Shown here in pieces: positions 1 to 5,940 of a stretch of 6,418 nt of DNA (position 1 is its first letter; each line of letters opens with the position of its first letter). A program made the position numbers and the translations under genes. The notes beneath the pieces are model-generated. The model made no database searches. It was not told the DNA's origin and worked only from the letters and a program-made list of their open reading frames with translations. Location of the stretch: NCBI GenBank assembly GCA_023246885.1, contig JAHFHN010000002.1, forward strand, positions 1 through 6,418, in the 5' to 3' direction. This DNA is from Microcaldota archaeon. Its GTDB lineage: Archaea; Micrarchaeota; Micrarchaeia; Norongarragalinales; UBA8480.

Positions 1-1
1 C

Positions 2-1807
2 CAAACCTGTACTGGTAACGGCGGTTGTGTGATTCCAGTTAGAGGAGAAAGCGACGTAGCGGTAAAAGTAGATGCAACTGGTTACTTGCCATACACTTAT
101 TATTCTACTCCATTAGCAGAACGCACAAGTAAAACCGCGGATGTAAAACTAGTGGAGTCTTCAATGGCTGGACAAGTCAACACAGAATTATTGTCTATAG
201 TTAATTCCAATGGCCAAATTGTAAGTGGAAATGTACTCCGCCCAGGTGCTTATGTTGCTAAGTTTTATGCTGCTGGAAAGCAAGCTGAACAATTGTCTTT
301 TTACGTGAGAATAAACGACGGTAAGCAAAACGCTTCACTTTCTTCAATTTATTTAAATGAACCCTTGTCAAGCGACTACATTGACGTTGCAAAATCGAAC
401 ATGTACTCCGGGCCAAAGCCATTGTGCGTTGACTTAACCGACTCTCCGAGTGTACAGCCTTACAAGTGGGTTGAATTAACTTTTGCAGATACATCGTCGC
501 AAGAAGTTGAAATTCCATTTACTATATCTGATTCAACTAAAGAGAATACTTCGTTTACCTTTGAATACCGCGCAAAAGCAGTTAGTGGTGGTTTACACGC
601 TCGTTTTCCAGCTGACCCTGACCTCGGTTTTGATGCCGCGTCGCCTCGCAAAGCTAATTGCTATGCAGAAACTACAAGCGCAGGCGGCCGCTTTACTGTT
701 GCAAGAAATCAAGCACCAATTATAGAAAACGTGTTACCTGTTGTTGCTGGTCAAATTACAACTGGAGATGCACTTGTATTTGACCCAGTTCAAAGAACAT
801 TACGTTCACAAAACGGTTTATCCACTTACGACTTACAAGTTGACTCAATTTTACCCGGAGATGCAATGCCGCTTGAATTACAACAAGACGCACAGTGCAC
901 GGTTATTGTAAAACAACCAAACACCACTGTCAAAACATCAAACGCACCTTGCTATTATTATGACGAAAATCAAAAAGCGCTTGTATTTGCCTCGCAAGAA
1001 TTAAACCCATCGTGTCCAATTCACTTGCAAGGCGACAAGTTCTACTCTGGAACTGGCACGCGAGTCACATCTGATTCAATTGAATTAACCGTATTAGCAA
1101 GTTGTTCGCCACAAGTCTCACTTAACATTCCAATAACCGTTAAATTTATTTCAGATGTAGCTACGTTGACAATTGCACCAGAAGAAGGTCAACTTGGAGA
1201 AGGAGATGCAGCAAAACTACTTTACTTAATTAATAACCGCCAATTACAACGGAGAGTTGTACAAGCCGAGTTCCAAACAAGCACGCCAAGTTTAAATTCA
1301 TTTCAATTACCTGGTGCAAGTGCAAAGGCACTAGCGTGGCGTGGGCCAGGCCAACTTGACTTTAGTGAAAACGATAATTTGCTTCAAGAAATCATTTATG
1401 AAAACCCAGCAAGAAATACGTTTAAACCCGGAGTAGGAATACTCAGCCACCGGCAGACAACATGTGCCGTGGGAGACGTTAATTGCTGCGCAAATGGATG
1501 GTGTACTAAAAAAGCGCTTGACGATTTAATGAACACGTTTAAAGACCAAGCAATGCAAACTGCAAGTCGCACTGCATTACGCCGTGGCAATGGACAACCA
1601 TTATCGTACTTTTCGCAAACTCCATTCAAATTCGTAACCGTTGTACAAGCCACTCAAGGCAGCCAAGCTGCTTTAACAGTTCAAGGGGTTAACTTCTCTT
1701 CGCCAGTAACTTGCTTACCCGGCAACCCAGGCGTATATGAATTAACTGCATCTAGTAACACCGGCAGAGAAGGCGAGTGGAACTACTCTGCCAAACACTT
1801 CAATTAA
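2..1807 (+). CDS. Large cysteine-rich exported protein, 5'-partial, upstream frame
   Basis: The frame is open from the left edge of the window (codons from position 2, beginning QTCTGNGGCV), so the true start and any signal peptide lie outside. A GTG at 29 is in frame but is not a convincing start, because the reading continues above it with cysteines. The sequence is rich in Thr, Ser, Asn, Gln and Val, with short alternating hydrophobic stretches such as GAYVAKFYA, LSFYVRI and VSLNIPITVKFI. These suggest stacked beta-sandwich (Ig-like) domains. Single cysteines are scattered throughout, with a cluster TTCAVGDVNCCANGWC at about 1459-1505 followed by a helical, RRGNGQPLSYF-containing segment. 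No membrane segment is visible. The composition suits a cell-surface or secreted protein stabilised by disulfides. The frame stops at 1807 while the same kind of protein continues in the frame one base back, so this is probably the front part of one frameshifted gene. I do not recognise the family. Confidence 0.72.
   Translation, partial: QTCTGNGGCVIPVRGESDVAVKVDATGYLPYTYYSTPLAERTSKTADVKLVESSMAGQVNTELLSIVNSNGQIVSGNVLRPGAYVAKFYAAGKQAEQLSFYVRINDGKQNASLSSIYLNEPLSSDYIDVAKSNMYSGPKPLCVDLTDSPSVQPYKWVELTFADTSSQEVEIPFTISDSTKENTSFTFEYRAKAVSGGLHARFPADPDLGFDAASPRKANCYAETTSAGGRFTVARNQAPIIENVLPVVAGQITTGDALVFDPVQRTLRSQNGLSTYDLQVDSILPGDAMPLELQQDAQCTVIVKQPNTTVKTSNAPCYYYDENQKALVFASQELNPSCPIHLQGDKFYSGTGTRVTSDSIELTVLASCSPQVSLNIPITVKFISDVATLTIAPEEGQLGEGDAAKLLYLINNRQLQRRVVQAEFQTSTPSLNSFQLPGASAKALAWRGPGQLDFSENDNLLQEIIYENPARNTFKPGVGILSHRQTTCAVGDVNCCANGWCTKKALDDLMNTFKDQAMQTASRTALRRGNGQPLSYFSQTPFKFVTVVQATQGSQAALTVQGVNFSSPVTCLPGNPGVYELTASSNTGREGEWNYSAKHFN
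1756..1807 (+). other. Frameshift junction within the large surface-protein gene
   Basis: The upstream frame is open to the TAA at 1805-1807. The downstream frame is closed by TAG and TAA at 1753-1758 and is open afterwards, so the switch must fall in this interval. A shift of -1 (one base missing) joins them. One extra C in GCCAAAC near 1791-1792 would give ...NYSA-QTLQLTSSDYIQ..., which reads smoothly; this exact position is inference. No X-XXY-YYZ slippery heptamer in the upstream frame is seen. A mutation or a sequencing or assembly indel is therefore more likely than programmed frameshifting. Confidence 0.7.
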
Positions 1808-3120
1808 CTTCAAGCGACTACATTCAAGCTGCATCGCAATGCGGTGGAAGCGGTGTAAACAACGTTACGCAATCTAGTTTCACTGGAGCAAAAGGCGACG
1901 TGGCATTATGCAATTTCTTATCCGCAAAGAACAATTGCATTGAGTCAACGCCAAAAGCGTTAATCACGTCAATTGACCAAGTAGAAAAACTAGAGTTTGA
2001 ATTAACAAATTGTATGTATCCTGTTTTTCCAGGTGCGCCGGTTTGTCCAGGCACGCACATGGTTTTACCGGCTATTAACCTTGGAAACTGGAAAACAGAA
2101 ACAAGTTTTGACCCAACTGATTCACCAAACGCATTCAAGAAAATTTGGACCGCTATAAGCGATTCAAATTCTTCTAGTTTCACCGCATTTTCTTGGGAAG
2201 GTCAACTTAAGTGTGTTGTGCCACCTTCATTCCAACAATTCGCTATTTCCGCAGCTGCAAGTGGATTAGATTTAGCTGAAGATGAAGTAAAAAATGAAAG
2301 GGCGCCACCTGAACGTACAAGTCCATCAATTACAAATAGCGTGTGTAACCGAGAAGGCTTTTTCAACCTCGGTGTTGTTCCAAACCTAGAAACTATAATC
2401 CCACTTGCTGGTGTATGTTGCCCCACTCAAGTAACTGCAGAGATTTGCACTCCAAGGCGAGGCAAATTCTTCATAAATGTAAAGGATAATGTAATCAAAA
2501 TAGCCACTCAATGGGGTTTAACTGAAAGATGTTACCCATACTGGCCATTCCCAACTGATTTACAAGGCTTATTACAAAAACATAACTTGGTAAGCGTAGC
2601 ATTTGGCTTAACTGAATTCATAAGCTCCAACGGCGCTAACTTTGAAATGTCACTTGCCTCTGAAACTCCTGGAGACAAGCCAGTTGCAGTAACCGGATTA
2701 ACTAATAAACAATGCAGCGGCGATGGCGATTGCACGAACAACTACGAAGAATGCGCAGTTAACAAGATTTATTCTTATTCAGGCGGCAAATGCGTTAGTG
2801 GCGTCTGTTCATATTCCACTACAACTGAAAAATTAACCTGCGCAGGAGGACAAACTTGTGAACAAGCTAGCGGTAGTGCCCCAACTTGTAACGCTTGTGG
2901 CGGTGAAGGACAGCCATGTTGTGTTGAAAGCGCAAACAACGCCTTTTGCGGCGCAGGTTTTGGTTGTCTAATTGATGGTCCGTCAGCGCGATGCACTGCT
3001 CAATGTGGTAATGCTAATCAACCAGTTTGCGGTGGGTGGAACAGTAGAGTTGAACCCTGCAAAGATGGAACCAGTATTCACGATGCAGATAGCACGCACC
3101 CGTACTCTTACTGTAAGTAA
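1777..3120 (+). CDS. Large cysteine-rich exported protein, downstream frame with knottin-like tail
   Basis: This frame continues the preceding protein after a -1 shift. The first possible start is GTG at 1777, inside the previous frame. It has no proper Shine-Dalgarno and no signal peptide (MELLCQTLQLTSSDYIQ), although the protein is clearly a disulfide-rich, extracytoplasmic type. Independent translation is therefore unlikely. Residues 1-310 carry spaced cysteine pairs (VALCNFLSAKNNC, NCMYPVFPGAPVC, GVCCPTQVTAEIC). Residues 313-447 hold 18 cysteines: first CSGDGDCTNNYEEC, a C-x-x-D-x-D-C type motif, then CGGEGQPCC...CGAGFGC...C...CG at about 374-411, which resembles knottin-like repeats seen in exported proteins. 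It ends HPYSYCK with no C-terminal membrane anchor, so any anchor would have to be N-terminal. The function is unknown; a surface structural protein or adhesin is a guess. It converges on ftsZ, 155 bases away. Confidence 0.7.
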   Translation: MELLCQTLQLTSSDYIQAASQCGGSGVNNVTQSSFTGAKGDVALCNFLSAKNNCIESTPKALITSIDQVEKLEFELTNCMYPVFPGAPVCPGTHMVLPAINLGNWKTETSFDPTDSPNAFKKIWTAISDSNSSSFTAFSWEGQLKCVVPPSFQQFAISAAASGLDLAEDEVKNERAPPERTSPSITNSVCNREGFFNLGVVPNLETIIPLAGVCCPTQVTAEICTPRRGKFFINVKDNVIKIATQWGLTERCYPYWPFPTDLQGLLQKHNLVSVAFGLTEFISSNGANFEMSLASETPGDKPVAVTGLTNKQCSGDGDCTNNYEECAVNKIYSYSGGKCVSGVCSYSTTTEKLTCAGGQTCEQASGSAPTCNACGGEGQPCCVESANNAFCGAGFGCLIDGPSARCTAQCGNANQPVCGGWNSRVEPCKDGTSIHDADSTHPYSYCK

Positions 3121-3168
3121 CCTCTGAATTAGCCAACTTATTTCTAGAGCATTAAATAATGGGAATAA

Positions 3169-3203
3169 TGCGGGGAACTAAAAAAAAGAAATGGTTCCCC
3201 GCA
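3169..3203. terminator. Perfect inverted repeat between convergent genes
   Basis: TGCGGGGAAC at 3169-3178 is exactly repeated in inverse as GTTCCCCGCA at 3194-3203, with a 15-base A-rich loop. On the + strand the stem can be lengthened by a G-U and an A-U pair. It lies 49 bases after the stop of the large surface-protein gene and 73 bases beyond the ftsZ stop on the other strand. The + strand has no T run after it, so it may act as a 3'-end-protecting hairpin or a shared bidirectional end rather than a bacterial-type intrinsic terminator. Confidence 0.55.
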
Positions 3204-3222
3204 AAGGAGAACAAACCCAAAG

Positions 3223-3260
3223 AAAAAAGAGAAATAAAAAAATTAAAAAAAAGAAAAAAA
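3223..3260 (-). terminator. T-run terminator of the downstream ftsZ
   Basis: Read on the - strand, the bases just after the ftsZ stop form successive T runs of 7, 8, 7 and 6 (positions 3254-3260, 3245-3252, 3236-3242 and 3223-3228). Archaeal RNA polymerase terminates at such T-rich stretches without needing a hairpin. The placement, 16 to 53 bases past the stop codon, fits. Confidence 0.6.
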
Positions 3261-3275
3261 CAAAGGAAGATTTTC

Positions 3276-4334
3276 TCAGTATTTAACCATGTCTAGGCTG
3301 AAAGACGCTGGTGCATTTGGCTTTGCAACTTCATGGCTAACCACTTGGTCGCTTTGAATGCCAGTAAGCACTGCAGTTACAACTATCTTGTCTCCTAGTT
3401 CAGGCACAATGCGTGCACCCCATTTGACGTACGCGTTTTGGTCAAAAGAAGCGGTTACTCCTTCTCCAACTTTAACTGCTTCACCTAGCGTCAAATTCGA
3501 GCCACCTTGAATTAAAACCAAAGCGCCTTTTGCACCCGTGTAGTCAACGTCAAGCAACGGGTGTTCAAGCGTAGATTTAACTGCGCCTTCTACTCGTTCA
3601 GTGCCTTTGCCTTCTCCAATTGAAATCATTGAAACTCCGCCGCCAGACATGATCATTCTCAAGTCTGCAAAGTCAATGTTCATCAAACTTGGCAACATAA
3701 TTGTGTCAGCAATCCCTTTTACTGCACGTGCAACTAAAGTGTCTGCAACTGCAAAAGCTTGATTCATAGGCAAGTTTGGAACATATGAAACCAAACGGTT
3801 GTTGTCAACTATTACAACTGTGTCGCAAGCCTTTGTAAGCTCTTCAATTCCCCAATCTGCTTTTGAAAGCCGAGCGCGTTCAAGCACAAATGGGAAAGTG
3901 ACGATTCCAATTGTAATTGCCCCTGCTTTTTTAGCAATGTCTGCAATAACTGGAGCTGCGCCAGTGCCGGTTCCGCCGCCCATACCTGCTGTAATGAATA
4001 CTAATTCATTGCCTGCAAGTAGTTCAGTTAATTTTTCTCGTGCACTTTCAGCAGCTTTCATACCAACTTCAGGGAACCCGCCTGCGCCCATGCCGCGAGT
4101 TAAGTTTGCCCCAATTAAGCATTTCTTGTCAGCTTCAACTATTTTCAAGTGGTTAGCATCAGTGTTTATAGCAAGTGTCTTAGCGCTTTCAAGTCCCATT
4201 GACTTTAAACGGTGTACTGTGTTCGTTCCTGCACCGCCTACTCCGACGACTGTTATCTGGACGTTGCCAGTTTCTAGTGCTTTGTTTGTCTTTGGCGCTG
4301 AGTTCCTCAATGCGTCGCTTATTAATCCATCCAT
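3276..4334 (-). CDS. ftsZ: Cell division GTPase FtsZ (downstream paralogue)
   Basis: Complete 352-residue tubulin-family GTPase that polymerises into the cytokinetic ring at midcell. The nucleotide-binding half has the T1 loop GVGGAGTN (31-38), NTD (57-59), GAGGFPEVG (83-91) and the tubulin signature GGGTGTG (119-125). PFVLERAR (148-155) and VDNNRL (176-181) follow. The T7 loop NIDFAD keeps N219, D221 and D224, the residues that complete the GTPase site of the next subunit, so an active polymer is expected. The second domain includes GALVLIQGGSNLTLGEA and VKWGAR. A short linker leads to a hydrophobic tail FSLDMVKY, probably the partner-binding peptide of archaeal FtsZ. The ATG at 4334 is supported by GAGGTTG ten bases upstream. 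An upstream paralogue on the same strand lies 268 bases away, behind T runs, so this copy probably also has its own promoter. The ERAR and DNNRL motifs resemble archaeal FtsZ2 as I recall that group. Confidence 0.97.
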   Translation of the reverse strand: MDGLISDALRNSAPKTNKALETGNVQITVVGVGGAGTNTVHRLKSMGLESAKTLAINTDANHLKIVEADKKCLIGANLTRGMGAGGFPEVGMKAAESAREKLTELLAGNELVFITAGMGGGTGTGAAPVIADIAKKAGAITIGIVTFPFVLERARLSKADWGIEELTKACDTVVIVDNNRLVSYVPNLPMNQAFAVADTLVARAVKGIADTIMLPSLMNIDFADLRMIMSGGGVSMISIGEGKGTERVEGAVKSTLEHPLLDVDYTGAKGALVLIQGGSNLTLGEAVKVGEGVTASFDQNAYVKWGARIVPELGDKIVVTAVLTGIQSDQVVSHEVAKPNAPASFSLDMVKY

Positions 4335-4344
4335 TTTATTTTTT

Positions 4345-4351
4345 CAACCTC
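4345..4351 (-). promoter_or_regulatory. Shine-Dalgarno of the downstream ftsZ
   Basis: On the - strand GAGGTTG (reverse complement of CAACCTC) sits ten bases before the ATG at 4334 and closely matches the archaeal GGAGGTGA. It fixes this start over others. A second purine-rich AGGAGA lies at 4355-4360, too far upstream to be the main site. Confidence 0.65.
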
Positions 4352-4413
4352 TTTTCTCCTTTTTTATTCCCCTTTCCAAAATCCAAAAGTGGCTCACGCT
4401 ACCTTTTTTACAA

Positions 4414-4529
4414 GCGCTTTGAAAAAACAAACAGCGCATGGGATTCTCTTTTTTTTAAACGCTATGTTGCTACGAAGAACAACACTTCGTTTACGACAAC
4501 TGCTCCATTGGTGGGTGGGCGGAACAGTT
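4414..4529 (-). ncRNA. Candidate structured leader or small RNA between the two ftsZ genes
   Basis: This GC-enriched island sits in an otherwise A/T-dominated 268-base gap. As - strand RNA it can form three hairpins in order. The first is AACTGTTCC with GGAGCAGTT (arms 4521-4529 and 4498-4506; nine pairs, one of them G-U). The second is ACGAAG with CTTCGT around a 7-base loop (4472-4490). The third is GCGCT-gt-TTG with CAAAGCGC around TTTTTT (4414-4437). The first stem has a G-U pair on the - strand but a C-A mismatch on the + strand, which favours - strand RNA. It may be the 5' leader of the downstream ftsZ or an independent small RNA. A TATA-like TTTAAAAAA at 4451-4459 lies within it, so the transcript boundaries are unclear. 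No known riboswitch is recognised. Confidence 0.3.
4510..4522 (+). other. G-quadruplex motif
   Basis: The + strand reads GG-T-GGG-T-GGG-C-GG, four guanine tracts with single-base loops, enough for a compact two-layer quadruplex. It is the only such G cluster in the intergenic sequence. It lies in the loop and one arm of the first hairpin, on the strand that serves as template for ftsZ transcription. Whether it folds in the cell cannot be seen from sequence. Confidence 0.45.
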
Positions 4530-4549
4530 CCCGTTTATCAAAAACATTT

Positions 4550-4592
4550 TAAAAAAATTCAAAACAAACTAAAAAAATATAAAAAACAAAAT
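4550..4592 (-). terminator. T-run terminator of the upstream ftsZ
   Basis: Directly after the stop codon of the upstream ftsZ, the - strand runs through T tracts (4581-4586, 4571-4577, 4551-4557) separated by a few bases. This is the typical archaeal termination context. It implies that the two ftsZ genes are at least partly separate transcription units, although read-through is possible. Confidence 0.5.
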
Positions 4593-4602
4593 TAATGGCT
4601 TT

Positions 4603-5667
4603 TTAGCCGATTATTTCAATGTCATAGCCTGGCTCTTTGGCTTTTTTCTTCTCAGCGGCAGCATGGCCAACTATGTGAGGTGACCTTACTCCTGTGACAA
4701 TTGCTGTTATTTCGAGCTTGCCATCGTAATCTGGAATGAGCCTTGCTCCCCATTTGACACTTGCATTTGGATCCATTTGCTCAGTGATTATCTCACCAGC
4801 TTTAATCGCGTCGCCAAGAGTTAAATCAGAACCACCAGCTATGTGGATAATTGCTCCTTTTGCTCCTGCGAAGTCAACGTCAAGCAAACGGTTCTTCATA
4901 ACACCGTTTACTGCATCTTCAACTTTGTTTGAACCTTTGCCACTGCCAACTGCAATCATTCCAACATCTCCGTTGCCCATAATTGCCCTGACGTCTGCAA
5001 AATCAATGTTAACTAATGACGGTTGAGTGATTGTGAACACTAGTCCTCCAATTGCTTTGCCGAGAATTTCGTCAGCCACTAAGAAAGCTTGATTCATTGG
5101 CAAATTTGGTACAATTTCAACTAATCGGTTATTATCAAGAATGATGACTGAATCCGCAACTTGGCGTAATCTTTGAATTCCTTCATCTGCTTTGAAGACG
5201 CGTGCGCGTTCAAGTGCAAAAGGGTATGAAACCATTGCAACTACAATTGCGCCTTGTTCTTTTGCAATTTGCGCAATTATTGGAGCACTTCCAGTTCCGG
5301 TTCCACCGCCCATTCCAGCGGTTACGAATACTAAGTGAGATCCTGCAAGGAGTTTCTCTAATTCTGGCCTGTCAACTTCTGCACATTTGGCTCCAACTTC
5401 TGGAAAACCCCCTGCGCCAAGTCCTTTTGTGATGCTCTTGCCGATTAATACTTTGTGAATTCCGTCTTCCATGAGTGACAAGTGTTGTCGGTCAGTGTTA
5501 CAAGCGGCTAGTTCAGCTCCTTTTATGCCGAGCCTCTTTAATCGGTTAATTGTATTGTTGCCTGCTCCTCCACAACCCATTACAACTATTTTAATCTCTT
5601 CAAAGTCGCCACCAACTGGCTTAGATGTTGAAGTGCTCTGCATTGCTGATTTTACGATTTCTTCCAT
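4603..5667 (-). CDS. ftsZ: Cell division GTPase FtsZ (upstream paralogue)
   Basis: Complete 354-residue FtsZ, a GTP-dependent polymer-forming protein of the division ring. Visible motifs are the T1 loop GCGGAGNN (31-38), NTD (57-59), GAGGFPEVG (84-92), the signature GGGTGTG (120-126), PFALERAR (149-156), DNNRL (178-182), and a T7 loop NIDFAD with N220, D222 and D225 intact. VKWGAR is at 304-309. After a Lys-rich linker (AAEKKKAKEP) comes a hydrophobic tail GYDIEIIG, likely a partner-binding peptide. It shares long identical stretches with the downstream copy, for example VPNLPMNQAF, so the two look like products of one duplication. Two normally conserved places deviate: GGLVFTI where the family usually has an acidic residue after K/Q-G-I, and GNGDVGMIAVGSGKG in place of a GGG-V type turn. 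The ATG at 5667 follows a GGAG 12 bases upstream and a BRE/TATA promoter. It is divergent from a ribbon-helix-helix gene. Confidence 0.97.
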   Translation of the reverse strand: MEEIVKSAMQSTSTSKPVGGDFEEIKIVVMGCGGAGNNTINRLKRLGIKGAELAACNTDRQHLSLMEDGIHKVLIGKSITKGLGAGGFPEVGAKCAEVDRPELEKLLAGSHLVFVTAGMGGGTGTGSAPIIAQIAKEQGAIVVAMVSYPFALERARVFKADEGIQRLRQVADSVIILDNNRLVEIVPNLPMNQAFLVADEILGKAIGGLVFTITQPSLVNIDFADVRAIMGNGDVGMIAVGSGKGSNKVEDAVNGVMKNRLLDVDFAGAKGAIIHIAGGSDLTLGDAIKAGEIITEQMDPNASVKWGARLIPDYDGKLEITAIVTGVRSPHIVGHAAAEKKKAKEPGYDIEIIG

Positions 5668-5675
5668 GTGAATTA

Positions 5676-5683
5676 TCCACTCC
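5676..5683 (-). promoter_or_regulatory. Shine-Dalgarno of the upstream ftsZ
   Basis: GGAGTGGA on the - strand resembles GGAGGTGA and begins 16 bases before the ATG at 5667. Its GGAG core is 12 bases away, slightly long but acceptable. It supports this start codon. Confidence 0.5.
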
Positions 5684-5721
5684 TTTTTTGAAAAATTTTA
5701 ACTTGTATATAGCCAAGGTGC

Positions 5722-5743
5722 ATTTATATATAAATCTTTCGCC
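5722..5743 (-). promoter_or_regulatory. BRE/TATA promoter of the upstream ftsZ
   Basis: On the - strand GCGAAAGAT, a purine-rich TFB-recognition element, runs directly into TTTATATATAAAT, a strong archaeal TATA box. Transcription would start about 25 bases downstream, near 5703, leaving a leader of roughly 35 bases before the ATG at 5667 with the GGAG inside it. The TATA element is itself a perfect 14-base palindrome (5722-5735), so it could also be a regulator site or work in both directions. Confidence 0.7.
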
Positions 5744-5827
5744 TTTTTTCTCCCGTTTTTGATTGAATTTTTGTCTTTTTTCACTAGAAAAAGTGGAAGT
5801 GAGGTGGTTTGTCCGAGTGCCAATAGG

Positions 5828-5850
5828 TTTATATATGAATTCATATAAAC
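5828..5850. promoter_or_regulatory. AT-rich palindrome, candidate operator or TATA element
   Basis: TATATGAATTCATATA at 5832-5847 is a perfect 16-base palindrome centred on GAATTC. If one AT step is skipped, the symmetry extends outward to GTTTAT and ATAAAC. Its left part, TTTATATAT at 5828-5836, repeats the nine bases that begin the ftsZ TATA box at 5723. It could be a TATA box for the + strand gene with an 80-base leader. It could equally be a binding site for a dimeric regulator such as the adjacent ribbon-helix-helix protein. Confidence 0.4.
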
Positions 5851-5872
5851 AATTTCTGGGGCTTTTTTTACA

Positions 5873-5886
5873 AAAGATTTTAAAAA
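5873..5886 (+). promoter_or_regulatory. Candidate promoter of the ribbon-helix-helix gene
   Basis: AAAAGATTTTAAAAA resembles the BRE/TATA arrangement of the divergent ftsZ promoter (GAAAGATTTATATA). It predicts a start near 5908 and a leader of about 33 bases. A competing possibility is TTAAAAAATA at 5913-5922, which would give a nearly leaderless message; this would agree with the lack of a Shine-Dalgarno before the ATG at 5941. Confidence 0.35.
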
Positions 5887-5940
5887 GTTTTGTAGCATGT
5901 TTTGCTGTCCCATTAAAAAATATGAGTTGAAAGTAAAAAA

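Noticed and set aside
1785..1807. Programmed -1 ribosomal frameshifting in the surface-protein gene
   Set aside because: No slippery heptamer in the upstream frame and no evident downstream stem or pseudoknot were found; a one-base indel in a short C run is simpler.
3799..4422. Long + strand open frames opposite the downstream ftsZ
   Set aside because: They lie antisense to a gene with every FtsZ motif intact, and their translations are low-complexity, Pro/Ser/Leu-rich mirror products.
4472..4490. Possible H-type pseudoknot pairing the hairpin loop TGTTG with CAACA just downstream on the - strand
   Set aside because: The connecting loops would be 0 and 2 bases, too short to span the stems, so only the simple hairpin is kept.
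4389..4595. A 68-codon + strand open frame spanning the gap between the two ftsZ genes
   Set aside because: It starts at GTG with no Shine-Dalgarno, and its end translates poly-A runs into Lys-rich sequence. It also runs against both flanking genes through terminator-like T runs, hairpins and a G-quadruplex motif. Its openness is explained by the A-rich + strand.
5801..5825. A stretch resembling the D-arm of a leucine or serine tRNA (GTTTGTCCGAGTGCCAATAGG)
   Set aside because: No acceptor stem, anticodon arm or GGTTCGA-type T-loop follows in the next 90 bases; the sequence turns into an AT palindrome.
5698..5913. A 71-codon - strand open frame in the divergent promoter region
   Set aside because: It would cover the ftsZ BRE/TATA box and the palindromes, has no ribosome binding site, and its composition follows the AT-rich spacer rather than the genes.
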